Part shown: positions 52,406 through 56,097 of the stretch, piece by piece
Position numbering within the stretch: position 1 is the first letter of the stretch
Layout of the letters: each line of letters starts with the position of its first letter
Source of the DNA: Dipteris shenzhenensis
Lineage: Eukaryota > Polypodiophyta > Polypodiopsida > Gleicheniales
Assembly: GCA_047967505.1 (NCBI GenBank)
Contig: CM106538.1
Length of the DNA stretch: 64,000 bases
Strand: one strand, 5' to 3'
Notes under the pieces: model-generated
Seen by the model: only the letters and a program-made list of their open reading frames with translations
Databases searched by the model: none
Told to the model about the DNA's origin: nothing
Made by a program: the position numbers and the translations under genes

Positions 52406-55272
52406 GTGTATAAGAGTATGTCAATGTTATGTATGTGTGCGGAGAGCTAGTAAGCCGATTTCTAGATTGTGTTGCTTTTGTATTATGTGCGACGAGGCAA
52501 CACAAATTTTTTATTAGTAGCGTTCAATAACTTTGGTACCACTTGCTCGATCTGTGGTAGTAAAAAAGAGCACAGGGCAAGATATTTTGTAGTTAGTGTA
52601 CTTAATGATGAAGAGAATTGACAGGGATCTGTTATCCTCAAAAGTATTTTACCCGAACCATGGATTGACTTTTAAGCTGAGATGTGACCCTTAATATATT
52701 CCACGTCTTCGTATTGCAGGCTCTTTGAATACTTTGTGGGGATTTTCGATCTCTTGATATTCGATGCACGTAGAGATGGTCAATTTGATTGTGGGATTGT
52801 GGACATAAAAGCTAACTCTATTGAGCTACAGCACACACCAAAGGTTGGTGTTTGTTTACCAAGCCTTAAAAATTTAATGCTTGTCACTTGGATATAGAAG
52901 CAGATGTTACTGGATAGGTTGCATGGTGTGTACTGCTTTCCTCAGTCAAACACTTTGAAGAACTACAGGCACTGCACATGTTTGTTCAATACATTCATAT
53001 GATTAACCTGATAACCGAGTTTATAGTCCCAAGGTTAAAGATGATAATTTATTTATGGATATAATCTGCAGACTGTGCATATAGATCCAATGTCTGGAGC
53101 ATCAACAACTCTTTTTGTCTTAACAGTAGACCGAGGTCTAACATGGGAGGTAAGAAATTGGTTTTGGTTGGTTTTTTCCTCAGTGCTGAGATATTGGAAT
53201 TCTATCATGGATGTCCATAGTTCTTGATATGATGTGATTAATCTGTACAGGCTGCTGCAAAAATTTTAGAGCAAAGTACAAAGGATGGAGAAAATGAGCC
53301 CAATAATGGATTTTATGAATCAAAACGAGAATGGCTTGGTAGAACACACTATTTGCTAGCGATCAAATGGTATGCATAAGTGTGGGTGGCTATGTTTCTT
53401 TGTCTTGCATTTGATTCCAGAGAATTTTTAGGTGGGACTACAGAATACTCCATAATGGGTTTGAGACAAGCTGCTTGAGGCTTGCTTATTACTTCGTTTC
53501 ATTTTTTTTATAGAGATATTTTCACTACTTTACCCGTGAAGAAATGTATGCATTATTCATGATCTTTGAGGGCTGGGGTCTCTTCACAAGTTGTGGCCTG
53601 CTGGTATTGTGATAATTCTTTCTATCTTAAATGGTGTGTTGCCCTATCAGCTAGATTTAGATGCTCGTTTAGGAGAGACTAAAATGAAATCGTTTAGAAT
53701 TCACAAGCAGTTGTAGCTTGAATGAAGAGATTTTGGACTACTTTTTGATCAACCTTCTCCTTTAGTGCTAGCTTTTGTCATGGCTGAGTCTGCCCTTCAC
53801 CTCCGGAGTGCCAACAGAAATTGAGTACGGAGACTTTGAATAAATGGATGCTCAAGTATGTGTGGGTGTGTGGATTTGTATGTGTGAGAGCATATTTTTA
53901 TACTATGGTCTATACCCACTGTTGGGCGCTGATGACGTCAGTGGGGATGTCATAGTAGCTAGTCCCTGCTATGCGTGATGGAGTTTATGGTTTTCAATCT
54001 TATGAGTGACTATATTGAGATTGAAACTGCACTATGTTGTGTTTTTAGAGGATGAGTTTGGGAATGTTCCTGGATTCATCTAGGTATATATGATCTTTGA
54101 GGGCTGGGGTCTCTTCACCTTTAATGCGAAGGGCTATTGTAGGTCTTGCGGAGCTGATGCCTCCATAACTGTCTGGTAATGGTGTCATGACTACATGCCC
54201 ACCTTCGATAGTTGAAGATGATGATTGTTGCCATTCCAGGGAGCACTGTTCATGAGGGCAGCCAGGTTGTATCCACTTTGTGGAGCTGATGGTCAGCAGG
54301 ACTTCCCTGTTGGTTACTTTATCTTATTCTGTACTTCACGCTGTTCTGCTGCTTAGTGCAAGGAAAAATGGTCTTTTGCTGGACCCAGAGGAAGTTTTCT
54401 TCCTTGTCTTAGTGTCTGCAATTTTAAGGCCTTTCTGCTGCTTTTCATCGAGTTCAAGGACTGGGGAAGGATCTCATGTTTATTCTGCTACAAGGTAGTG
54501 TCCTCCACAGTTCATCCTTATCCGATCAATATAAACTATTCATCATCTTCCAAGAGCCTTTAATGACTAGTAAGTTTGTAGTGAGATATTCAGATAGCCA
54601 AGAGGAATGTATGCAATAATTCATCAGTATACACCAGTAATATGCATTTGGTGTTGGTCAGCCAGTGCTTATAAGGAGTGGTGATGCAAAGTAGATCTTT
54701 CTCATGGTTGAGCCAAAGACTTGGAAGGACATAATTGCTATATCAGTTTGAATCCTGATTCCTGTTGGCCAGTAGATGAAAGGGGGAGGGGATAATGGGA
54801 GGTGAAGGGAAGCAGTATCGAATTGTGGGGAGGATGGCACCTTTTATGGAGGGGGTAGAAAGATTTGTGCTCAATTAGAGAGGTTGCAGTAAAGGGTAGA
54901 TGCTTGATATTTGTGTGCTGTATTGAAGGCAACCAGCAAAGACAGGTTTTCATGATATTCTTGTCAAGGTTTTTTGTTTTCATTTTGCAGGCCAAGCTCA
55001 GGTGCCCAAGCTTTTCGCATTTTTAGATCACCCAATGGGGAAGCTTTAAGGTCTGCAAAAAGTTTTGAATGTTCATTTGATGTTGCATGCCATGTGCAAA
55101 GTCTATAAACAGTAGGCTCATGTGAGCTCTCCACTAGCTTGAATTGTCATTACCATTGTAATATACCAGGGAAATGTCTGAAGTGGAGCTTCTTAGCAAG
55201 TATGCAAAAGTAACATCAATGGAGCTTGCTAAGGAAAGGTGGCAGGAGGAGTATAAACTTGCAGCCGATCAG
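4628..55272 (+). CDS. FGT1: Strawberry notch / FORGETTER1-like helicase gene (partial, 12 core exons)
   Basis: This is the only recognised host gene. Twelve exons join into about 419 codons whose order and content match the C-terminal half of plant strawberry notch proteins. They begin with a [12 protein letters not shown] segment, continue through helicase motif V-like [11 protein letters not shown] and motif VI-like [10 protein letters not shown], then [24 protein letters not shown] and [15 protein letters not shown], and end in the [10 protein letters not shown] and RWQEEY region. In Arabidopsis the family member FGT1 is a nuclear chromatin factor needed for sustained heat-stress gene expression. 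That role is known for the family and is only inferred here. All splice phases agree. The helicase N-terminal half should lie left of the window and the final cysteine-containing region right of it. I saw no stop or frameshift in the exons, so the gene looks functional despite 31-kb and 14.6-kb introns full of transposons. Confidence 0.9.
4821..4956 (+). CDS. FGT1: FGT1-like exon 2 (helicase motif V region)
   Basis: The acceptor AACAG precedes 4821. The exon encodes [20 protein letters not shown], then [18 protein letters not shown], then RRVINQ. The SEAGSAG segment is the family's motif V-like element. It must end after the CAG codon at 4956 to join exon 3 in frame, and the bases that follow are GC rather than GT. 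Confidence 0.88.
5403..5509 (+). CDS. FGT1: FGT1-like exon 3 (helicase motif VI region)
   Basis: The acceptor is TATACAG and the donor after 5509 is GTACAT. The exon encodes [20 protein letters not shown] followed by [16 protein letters not shown]. The [10 protein letters not shown] stretch is the arginine-finger motif VI signature of strawberry notch helicases. It begins at a codon boundary and ends in phase 2. Confidence 0.92.
5510..6463 (+). other. 954-bp intron of the FGT1-like gene
   Basis: This AT-rich interval separates exons 3 and 4. It has a GT donor and an AG acceptor after a T-rich stretch. I saw no transposon signature in it. Confidence 0.7.
6464..6559 (+). CDS. FGT1: FGT1-like exon 4
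   Basis: The acceptor is GTTTAG and the donor GTGAGG. It encodes [20 protein letters not shown] followed by [12 protein letters not shown], almost identical to the known plant family sequence. Its first base completes the Arg codon left open by exon 3, and it ends in phase 2. Confidence 0.92.
6698..6785 (+). CDS. FGT1: FGT1-like exon 5
   Basis: The acceptor is TGGCAG and the donor GTCAGC. It encodes [20 protein letters not shown] and then LMYRSIMEQ, a conserved block after the helicase core. It ends on a full codon. Confidence 0.92.
6900..7020 (+). CDS. FGT1: FGT1-like exon 6
   Basis: The acceptor is GCACAG and the donor GTATAT. It encodes [20 protein letters not shown] followed by [20 protein letters not shown]. 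It ends with a single G (phase 1). The next exon lies 30,976 bp away, beyond the retroelement nest. Confidence 0.88.
7240..7884 (-). pseudogene. Copia C reverse transcriptase, N-terminal half
   Basis: On the minus strand the frame shows a linker ([20 protein letters not shown]), [32 protein letters not shown] and then [14 protein letters not shown] with VKQPPGFE. These are the classic copia RT entry motifs. The YVDD box, the rest of RT and RNase H are absent. Stops, including one just before LVAKGYAQ, mark it as dead. Confidence 0.78.
7885..8148 (+). repeat. 5' LTR of copia A
   Basis: It begins TGTAGGCCATC and ends CCGTACCTTAA, where the other LTR ends CTTCA, so the canonical terminal CA has mutated. 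A CT microsatellite precedes the end. Confidence 0.93.
8150..8161 (+). other. Primer binding site of copia A
   Basis: TGGTATCAGAGC, complementary to initiator Met tRNA, lies one base after the LTR. Confidence 0.88.
8281..8640 (+). repeat. GTAC-dense leader of copia A
   Basis: I counted 29 GTAC tetramers in 360 bp, where about 1.4 are expected by chance. Part is an imperfect tandem repeat of roughly 80 bp, with GCGCCGTACAT-type words recurring near 8430 and 8510. It lies in the untranslated leader between primer site and gag start. The ORFs that cross it are not protein-like. Confidence 0.85.
9143..9208 (+). pseudogene. Copia A gag start remnant
   Basis: ATG at 9143 begins [14 protein letters not shown] and reaches a stop at 9206-9208. 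The same start occurs in copia K (MVGNNHDLFGSLREDDKLDG). In A the sequence jumps from the LRG codons to sequence that K has after a further stretch of gag, so an internal deletion removed the rest. No capsid or zinc-knuckle sequence remains. Confidence 0.7.
9209..9340 (+). repeat. 24-bp minisatellite replacing gag and protease in copia A
   Basis: Five units built on GCAYAGCAGCTGCAATTCCT are followed by CTAC or by a longer CCCATGC variant. The array sits between the gag remnant and the pol frame at VPGIEVNL, where gag and protease should be. Confidence 0.85.
9341..12329 (+). pseudogene. Copia A pol: integrase, reverse transcriptase, RNase H (broken)
   Basis: Domain order is GAG-pre-integrase ([18 protein letters not shown]), integrase ([23 protein letters not shown]), reverse transcriptase ([24 protein letters not shown]) and RNase H ([27 protein letters not shown]). 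A two-base loss near 9680 shifts the frame relative to the K copy. Stops occur near 10647, 10913, 11908 and 12234. The second integrase aspartate is replaced by glycine (TGRGGEY instead of TDRGGEY), which would abolish catalysis. Pol normally cuts, copies and inserts element DNA; this copy cannot. Confidence 0.88.
12445..12457 (+). other. Polypurine tract of copia A
   Basis: ATGGAGGGGGGTTT-like sequence directly precedes the 3' LTR, as expected for the plus-strand primer. Confidence 0.75.
12458..12721 (+). repeat. 3' LTR of copia A
   Basis: TGTAGGCC...CCTTCA, 264 bp, nearly identical to the 5' LTR and followed by the TGGAA duplication. Confidence 0.93.
12727..12876 (-). pseudogene. Copia C linker fragment between insertions A and B
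   Basis: This short minus-strand piece reads [20 protein letters not shown] and continues toward the RT fragment across element A. It is bounded by the target duplication of A on the left and by the start of element B on the right. Confidence 0.6.
12882..13367 (+). repeat. Left LTR-like repeat of element B
   Basis: It matches 14674-15117 over most of its length, including ATTTCTAGTGTTTTTGAGGC and CTACGCACTTATACCCTTTT. It has small insertions and deletions. The match ends at GTAGATTTGG. Confidence 0.75.
13758..14689 (+). pseudogene. Element B gag fragment (gypsy type)
   Basis: A first open part (13758-14264) encodes an arginine- and serine-rich N-terminus with a lysine patch ([17 protein letters not shown]). 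A second (from 14399) contains [20 protein letters not shown] and [15 protein letters not shown], then [10 protein letters not shown]. These last motifs match the start of the Ty3/gypsy capsid domain. The frame is cut by stops between the parts and ends where the right repeat begins, so gag is truncated. Confidence 0.65.
14674..16142 (+). repeat. Right LTR-like repeat of element B
   Basis: The first 444 bp match the left repeat. The remainder (15118-16142) has no partner on the left and may be the rest of the LTR, lost from the left copy. It repeats the phrase GCTGGTCGA several times. Confidence 0.5.
16147..16622 (-). pseudogene. Copia C integrase C-terminal half
   Basis: The minus frame reads [14 protein letters not shown], then [20 protein letters not shown] with the third catalytic position in AEHKNR, and [20 protein letters not shown]. 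This continues the integrase interrupted at 21179 by LINE copy 1. The open frame is extended beyond 16622 only by LINE sequence, so the first residues of the long ORF are not integrase. Confidence 0.82.
16623..18656 (+). pseudogene. LINE copy 1 ORF2 C-terminal region
   Basis: After the RT palm, the sequence reads [54 protein letters not shown] and later a zf-RVT segment with [20 protein letters not shown]. This C-terminal region is typical of plant L1-like ORF2. The longest open part is 16957-17841. A frameshift and stops follow (for example TAG at 18002), so it is a dead copy. It is about as similar to LINE copy 6 as to copy 5, by eye. Confidence 0.82.
18657..18958 (+). repeat. 5' LTR of element M
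   Basis: 302 bp, with TGTTG and CAACA as inverted ends and a TATA-like CCTATAAACGAGG near 18855. It lacks a duplication of about 16 bp (GTGTGTGGTCCTA) present in the right LTR. Confidence 0.92.
18961..18972 (+). other. Primer binding site of element M
   Basis: TGGTATCAGAGC, two bases after the LTR, initiator Met tRNA type. Confidence 0.88.
19066..19265 (+). pseudogene. Captured plastid-type 16S rRNA fragment
   Basis: About 200 bp are recognisable as bacterial/plastid small-subunit rRNA. They include GCGTCTGATTAGCTAGTTGG, GAGACACGGCCCAGACTCCT, ACGGGAGGCAGCAGTGGGAA and CCGCAATGGGCGAAAGCCTG. The CCGCAATGGGCGAAAGCCTGACGGAGCAATGCCGCGTGGAGG version is that of plastids and cyanobacteria, not plant mitochondria. 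It corresponds roughly to E. coli positions 210-410. Differences from usual sequence include GATTGAGACACGG and GTGGGAAATC. It is a nuclear copy trapped between the LTRs of M and is not a functional rRNA. Confidence 0.9.
19266..20700 (+). other. Interior of element M, no coding domain found
   Basis: Open frames are short and match no domain I know. AAACCCTAA or AACCCTAACCC words occur near 19794, 19924 and 19947. Confidence 0.55.
20708..21026 (+). repeat. 3' LTR of element M
   Basis: 319 bp, similar to the left LTR with a small internal duplication and a few substitutions. Confidence 0.92.
21179..22247 (-). pseudogene. Copia C protease and integrase N-terminal half
   Basis: The longest open part (21675-22247) carries the retropepsin signature as [12 protein letters not shown], where DSGA is usual. 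Downstream are GAG-pre-integrase and integrase pieces, including [18 protein letters not shown] and ILRTDRGG. The sequence stops at the LINE copy 1 poly(A) and resumes at 16622 with FEAYLKEKG. Stop codons interrupt the frame, so this is a relic. Confidence 0.78.
22250..23127 (-). pseudogene. Copia C gag remnant
   Basis: The minus-strand start at 23127 reads [20 protein letters not shown], followed by GTNF and a stop. Further on, a UBN2-type segment ([18 protein letters not shown]) and a CCHC zinc knuckle ([14 protein letters not shown], near 22255-22300) are recognisable. Gag binds element RNA and forms particles. Several stops and frame changes make it non-functional. The start resembles those of copias A and K, placing all three in one lineage. 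Confidence 0.75.
23283..23706 (-). repeat. Perfect 212-bp tandem duplication in the copia C leader
   Basis: Two consecutive copies (23283-23494 and 23495-23706) read identically by eye. The unit is rich in CCCCAAATTT-type words, as are the leaders of copias A and K. Confidence 0.88.
23760..24366 (+). repeat. Pyrimidine-rich leader of LINE copy 2
   Basis: About 600 bp is almost all C and T on the plus strand. Irregular tandem units such as CTGCTGTTCCGCCCCCTCCC recur. The long proline/serine and arginine/glutamate frames through it are consequences of composition, not genes. Confidence 0.75.
24431..25983 (+). pseudogene. LINE copy 2 ORF1 (nucleic acid-binding protein, broken)
   Basis: The N-terminal part begins [20 protein letters not shown] and has a stop at about 24675. 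A frameshift around 24840-24910 leads into 24914-25981, which has [20 protein letters not shown], then [20 protein letters not shown] and [13 protein letters not shown], a CCHC knuckle. This layout fits the DUF4283 plus zf-CCHC ORF1 of plant L1 elements, which coats LINE RNA. The tail is a long proline-rich region with repeats of GGGTGPA. ORF1 stops at 25981-25984, overlapping the ORF2 start ATG. Confidence 0.8.
25981..28332 (+). pseudogene. LINE copy 2 ORF2: endonuclease, RT and fused C-terminus (broken)
   Basis: ORF2 starts [20 protein letters not shown], an APE-type endonuclease with SWNIQG, IQEHKL, GGDFN and later TSDHFPV. The frame moves by -1 near 26465-26480. The RT follows with RWRPITLLG-like ([20 protein letters not shown]), [12 protein letters not shown] and [14 protein letters not shown]. 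At about 27915 the sequence jumps from LYRSAHS to [10 protein letters not shown], skipping the ADD catalytic box and most of the C-terminus. It then keeps an in-frame tail ending at 28332. ORF2 normally nicks DNA and primes reverse transcription. This copy lacks the RT active site and has stops at 26808 and 26979. Confidence 0.83.
28500..28870 (-). repeat. GTAC-dense leader segment of copia C
   Basis: About 19 GTAC tetramers were counted by eye in roughly 370 bp, many as CGTAC or TGTAC. The segment lies between the primer site and the gag start, as in copias A and K. No open frame is maintained, which fits an untranslated leader. Confidence 0.65.
28979..28990 (-). other. Primer binding site of copia C
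   Basis: The minus strand reads TGGTATCAGAGC, two bases from the LTR end, complementary to the 3' end of plant initiator Met tRNA. Confidence 0.8.
28993..29229 (-). repeat. 5' LTR of copia C
   Basis: On the minus strand it starts TGTTGGAATTATCG and ends CTTGATTTCCTTCA, immediately before the primer site. Its length is 237 bp. The boundary near 29229 is supported by the TG...CA ends. A longer LTR reaching 29556 cannot be excluded, because a second TGTTGGAAT occurs there. Confidence 0.65.
29230..29556 (-). repeat. Second GTAC-rich leader copy next to the copia C LTR
   Basis: The segment is colinear with 28508-28870 of the C leader (shared GCGAGGTAC, ACGATGTACG and related words). It ends in ATTATTCCAACA, resembling the LTR terminus. 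It looks like part of a related element into which C inserted, or a leader-LTR tandem made by recombination. Confidence 0.5.
29936..30838 (+). repeat. Two tandem duplications in copia E gag
   Basis: A unit of about 121 bp is repeated (from 29936 and 30057), and a unit of about 318 bp is repeated (from about 30183 and 30501). Copies differ by several substitutions, so the duplications are old. Confidence 0.75.
31298..31881 (+). mobile_element. LINE copy 3, short 3' fragment with target duplication
   Basis: It starts TGGCTTTCTCTTACAGG and ends with TAATAGAAGTCTTTTTCTTGG plus poly(A). AAAATGAGTCCCAAG lies on both sides (31283-31297 and 31882-31896), a 15-bp target duplication. It keeps an open tail ([20 protein letters not shown]) ending at 31738. 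An inverted pair (ATGATGTATTCCGC and GCGGAATACATCAT) occurs in the 3' UTR near 31768-31835. Confidence 0.92.
33063..33159 (+). repeat. C-rich and (CCCA)n simple repeat
   Basis: A cytosine-rich block followed by CCCACCCACCCA units lies between copia E and LINE copy 4. Confidence 0.8.
33160..33740 (-). mobile_element. LINE copy 4 fragment, degenerate, minus strand
   Basis: It begins with the reversed 3' end (AAAAGACTTCTATTAAGTATG) and continues with recognisable pieces of the C-terminal tail, such as [11 protein letters not shown] (GAAA)n stretch lies near 33181-33199. A short repeat around 33555-33600 and many stops indicate an old copy. Confidence 0.7.
33741..34229. other. Unassigned sequence left of the hAT remnant
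   Basis: A plus-strand open frame at 33766-34143 shows no domain I recognise. The region may hold the decayed C-terminus of the hAT transposase. Confidence 0.3.
34230..35740 (-). pseudogene. hAT-type transposase remnant (BED finger plus DUF659)
   Basis: On the minus strand the order is a BED-like zinc finger ([20 protein letters not shown], near 35600-35680), a serine-rich linker, then [46 protein letters not shown] and [18 protein letters not shown]. The last two correspond to the DUF659 block (TDNASN and W.PCAAHC.DL) of plant hAT transposases, which excise and reinsert DNA transposons. Several frame changes and stops separate the parts. Terminal inverted repeats and the 8-bp duplication were not found. 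Confidence 0.75.
35741..37996. other. Purine-rich intron DNA, no gene seen
   Basis: GAGAGG-type purine runs dominate 35750-35900 and 36895-37080 on the plus strand, with further runs near 37425-37500. The part between shows no conserved protein or RNA. Confidence 0.5.
37997..38123 (+). CDS. FGT1: FGT1-like exon 7
   Basis: The acceptor TGCCAG lies at 37991-37996 and the donor GTACTC follows 38123. Joined to the G of exon 6, it encodes [20 protein letters not shown], then [20 protein letters not shown], then QNR. The HDV.RFLNR.LGLPPD.QNR block is diagnostic for strawberry notch. It is an isolated 127-bp coding island between two giant introns. Confidence 0.9.
38124..39109. other. Start of the 14.6-kb intron, nothing recognised
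   Basis: The donor GTACTC begins the intron. The open frame at 38394-38687 on the minus strand has no known domain. Confidence 0.5.
39110..39410 (+). pseudogene. Gypsy reverse transcriptase scrap
   Basis: The frame reads [20 protein letters not shown], then [15 protein letters not shown], where FLDD replaces the usual Y(L/V)DD box. [20 protein letters not shown] and GI follow. The order and spacing match the RT palm of Ty3/gypsy elements. It is a few hundred bases long with no neighbours from the same element. Confidence 0.78.
39411..40690. other. Unassigned intron DNA
   Basis: Several overlapping open frames on both strands show no conserved domain. Confidence 0.35.
40691..40775 (+). pseudogene. 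Zinc-knuckle gag remnant
   Basis: [20 protein letters not shown], followed by KCNKN, is a CX2CX4HX4C knuckle typical of retroelement gag. A lysine-rich stretch precedes it (from about 40560) with stops. The class of element is unclear. Confidence 0.55.
41420..41665 (+). repeat. CT-rich tract ending in a run of about 23 cytosines
   Basis: Low-complexity pyrimidine sequence, with the poly-C run at about 41641-41663. Confidence 0.8.
42165..42381 (+). pseudogene. Distant LINE ORF2 C-terminal remnant
   Basis: [20 protein letters not shown] and ALAMLVW line up with [20 protein letters not shown] and HTLMAIW of the main LINE family, so this is a diverged relative of the ORF2 tail. It ends at a stop at about 42379. 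Confidence 0.5.
42486..42923 (-). pseudogene. Possible LINE fragment upstream of RT
   Basis: A minus-strand frame contains [20 protein letters not shown] followed by [18 protein letters not shown]. This resembles the K.Y..L...KK..... .EL...L......FW segment between endonuclease and RT in non-LTR elements. Nothing else of the element is recognised. Confidence 0.4.
42924..43614. other. Unassigned intron DNA
   Basis: I saw no conserved coding, LTR or RNA feature here. Confidence 0.4.
43615..43899. repeat. Array of short hairpin units with tetraloop-like centres
   Basis: At least eleven successive imperfect palindromes lie about 20-30 bp apart, mostly with 5-7 bp arms and a 2-6 base centre. Clear ones are TTGACC-AA-GGTCAA (43615), CCAAC-CGAA-GTTGG (43694), GGTTAAC-CGTA-GTTAACC (43716), CTTGGC-GTAA-GCCAAG (43736), CTTAAC-CAGA-GTTAAG (43865) and TTGAC-CGAA-GTCAA (43886). 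Arms differ from unit to unit but stay complementary within a unit. No gene overlaps it. Confidence 0.75.
44036..45153 (-). pseudogene. Gypsy G integrase core and C-terminal region
   Basis: The minus strand reads [72 protein letters not shown] and later [22 protein letters not shown] and NRDP hold the first two catalytic aspartates. The C-terminus near 44040-44220 resembles the chromodomain-like tail of some plant gypsy elements. Stops and frameshifts are present, so it is inactive. Confidence 0.8.
45263..47983 (-). pseudogene. LINE copy 5 ORF2: RT core and C-terminus
   Basis: The minus frame includes [20 protein letters not shown], then the catalytic box in [54 protein letters not shown] and a 500-residue open tail (45263-46765). 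The tail has the zf-RVT knuckle [20 protein letters not shown] and ends [13 protein letters not shown]. Frames are broken near 46770, 47150 and 47600, so the protein cannot be made whole. This is the only copy in the window that retains the ADD box. Confidence 0.83.
47984..48184 (-). repeat. 3' LTR of copia J
   Basis: TG...CA ends on the minus strand, with GA-rich sequence at the inner side and a GGTGGGAGGTTG-type purine tract adjacent at 48185-48197. Confidence 0.7.
48284..50604 (-). pseudogene. Copia J pol, long open frame with RNase H deletion
   Basis: One open frame (48436-50745) covers most of pol without a stop. It includes pre-integrase ([15 protein letters not shown]), integrase ([30 protein letters not shown], all three acidic positions kept), and RT ([26 protein letters not shown]). 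At about 48480 the frame leaves VATRP and runs into an RNase H tail in another frame ([20 protein letters not shown], ending at 48284), so about two hundred residues are deleted. The first 47 or so residues of the open frame are LINE sequence read out of its own frame. It is the best-preserved pol here but cannot work alone. Confidence 0.85.
50605..51663 (-). pseudogene. LINE copy 5 ORF2: endonuclease
   Basis: It starts [20 protein letters not shown] at 51663, with [26 protein letters not shown] and, after a -1 frame change near 51170, [18 protein letters not shown] and [11 protein letters not shown]. The fold is the APE-type endonuclease that nicks target DNA. The coding sequence is cut at 50605, where copia J starts. 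Confidence 0.82.
51823..52245 (-). pseudogene. Gypsy G RNase H and integrase zinc-binding domain
   Basis: [20 protein letters not shown] is the RNase H segment. It continues to [11 protein letters not shown] and then jumps to [16 protein letters not shown], so an internal deletion is present. [20 protein letters not shown] and [13 protein letters not shown] form the HHCC-type integrase N-terminus, after which LINE copy 5 begins. Confidence 0.8.
52246..52412 (+). repeat. Composite microsatellite (AT)n (AG)n (G)n repeated twice
   Basis: The block order TATATA, then GAGAGA, then G-runs with GGGA units occurs first. TATATA and GAGAGA then recur, ending near 52412. It abuts the truncated end of gypsy G. 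Confidence 0.92.
52720..52843 (+). CDS. FGT1: FGT1-like exon 8
   Basis: The acceptor is TTGCAG and the donor GTTGGT. It encodes [20 protein letters not shown], then [20 protein letters not shown], then K. The G.VD.KANS.EL..TPK pattern follows the family. It comes after the 14.6-kb intron. Confidence 0.9.
53072..53149 (+). CDS. FGT1: FGT1-like exon 9
   Basis: The acceptor is CTGCAG and the donor GTAAGA. The 26 codons encode [20 protein letters not shown] and then RGLTWE. The exon is in phase 0 at both ends. Confidence 0.9.
53251..53369 (+). CDS. FGT1: FGT1-like exon 10
   Basis: The acceptor is GTACAG and the donor GTATGC. It encodes [20 protein letters not shown] followed by [30 protein letters not shown] is a family hallmark. 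It ends in phase 2 and can be completed in frame by either 54357 or 54991. Confidence 0.9.
53370..54990 (+). other. 1.6-kb intron of the FGT1-like gene
   Basis: It contains the possible cassette exon (54357-54494) and a short repeated phrase (TGATCTTTGAGGGCTGGGGT at 53559 and 54090). No transposon was recognised. Confidence 0.6.
54357..54494 (+). CDS. Possible in-frame cassette exon of the FGT1-like gene
   Basis: A 138-bp open stretch between an acceptor (GCTTAG) and a donor (GTAGTG) would insert 46 residues without shifting the frame. Skipping it gives a protein that lines up almost without gaps with the Arabidopsis sequence. The insert is hydrophobic and cysteine-rich ([16 protein letters not shown]) and looks unlike the rest of the protein. 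It may be an alternative exon, or only chance splice signals in the intron. Confidence 0.3.
54991..55050 (+). CDS. FGT1: FGT1-like exon 11 (core numbering)
   Basis: The acceptor is TTGCAG and the donor GTCTGC. It encodes [20 protein letters not shown], matching the family region that ends in a (F/Y)(K/R)I.RP..GE..R pattern. It is in phase with exon 10 and with the next exon. Confidence 0.85.
55170..55272 (+). CDS. FGT1: FGT1-like exon 12 (core numbering), last in window
   Basis: The acceptor is TACCAG and the donor GTATGC. It encodes [20 protein letters not shown] followed by [14 protein letters not shown], the conserved EM...EL..KY segment. In Arabidopsis the next residues contain a cysteine pair (a CMHGPKC-like stretch). 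No such exon is recognisable before 64000, so the final intron is at least 8.7 kb. Confidence 0.87.
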
Positions 55273-56097
55273 GTATGCCCATTCAAAACTGTGCATCCAT
55301 TATTGTAATATGAAAAGATTAGTTACGTTGTTTATATATATGCCTTCTGGTTCTGCAATCCATCTGTTTGTACTCTTCGGTAGTCTTATCTCCTGCAGGC
55401 AAGTCTTTCATGCTGCCTAGTGGCTGCTTAGTGGAGCCAATTACATGTTTAGTGGAGCCAATTACTACATGCTAGCATATCAAGTAGAATGTAGAGAGAT
55501 GATTGGAAGACAGTTTTAAAACTTGTATATTTATGAGCCTTCTTCAACTAGTGCGGCATGGTTGGCCAAATTGGTCTCTTGGTTCACGAGGAGATGAACA
55601 TCCTGGCGATCTCATTATATTGTGTTGTTACCTCTTATTGATTATTGTTAGCTAACAAGCTTCTGGGAAGAACTTTATTAGATCCTGGTCCAGTTAGGGG
55701 TCATCTGGCTTTGGACTGCTACTTCACCCTGAGTTCTGAAGGACTTCACTAAATTCGTCAGGCCAATCATTGATGGTCAAGTGAATTGAGGATTAAATAT
55801 ATGTATCAACCTAAATTAGTAGGCGTTAGGGTGTGTTAAAAGGCAAGGGATTAACAAGGAGATTAGCTAGTGAGCACCTTTCACCATTTGGGACTTCTCC
55901 TAAGAAAACAAAGAGTAATCTTTATTAGAATTGACTTCGGTCAAAGAATGGTGAAGTTGGTTAACTAGGAATAAGTTTTATTGTTTTACTTTTGCCTTGC
56001 ATTTGTAAAAAGAGAACTGTGGGGACGCCCACAAGAGACTAGATATAGTCAAAGAACTAGGAATGCATGCATTTCGCTAACCTCTAATGGGTTAAAG
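55273..56097 (+). other. Start of the last intron in the window
   Basis: No gene seen. A palindrome TTGAC-TTCG-GTCAA occurs at 55931-55944, the reverse of a unit in the hairpin array at 43615-43899. Confidence 0.55.

Noticed and set aside
55390-55430. Continuation exon after the CTGCAG near 55394
   Set aside because: The downstream sequence gives ASLSCCLVAA and a stop, with no match to the expected cysteine-containing family segment.
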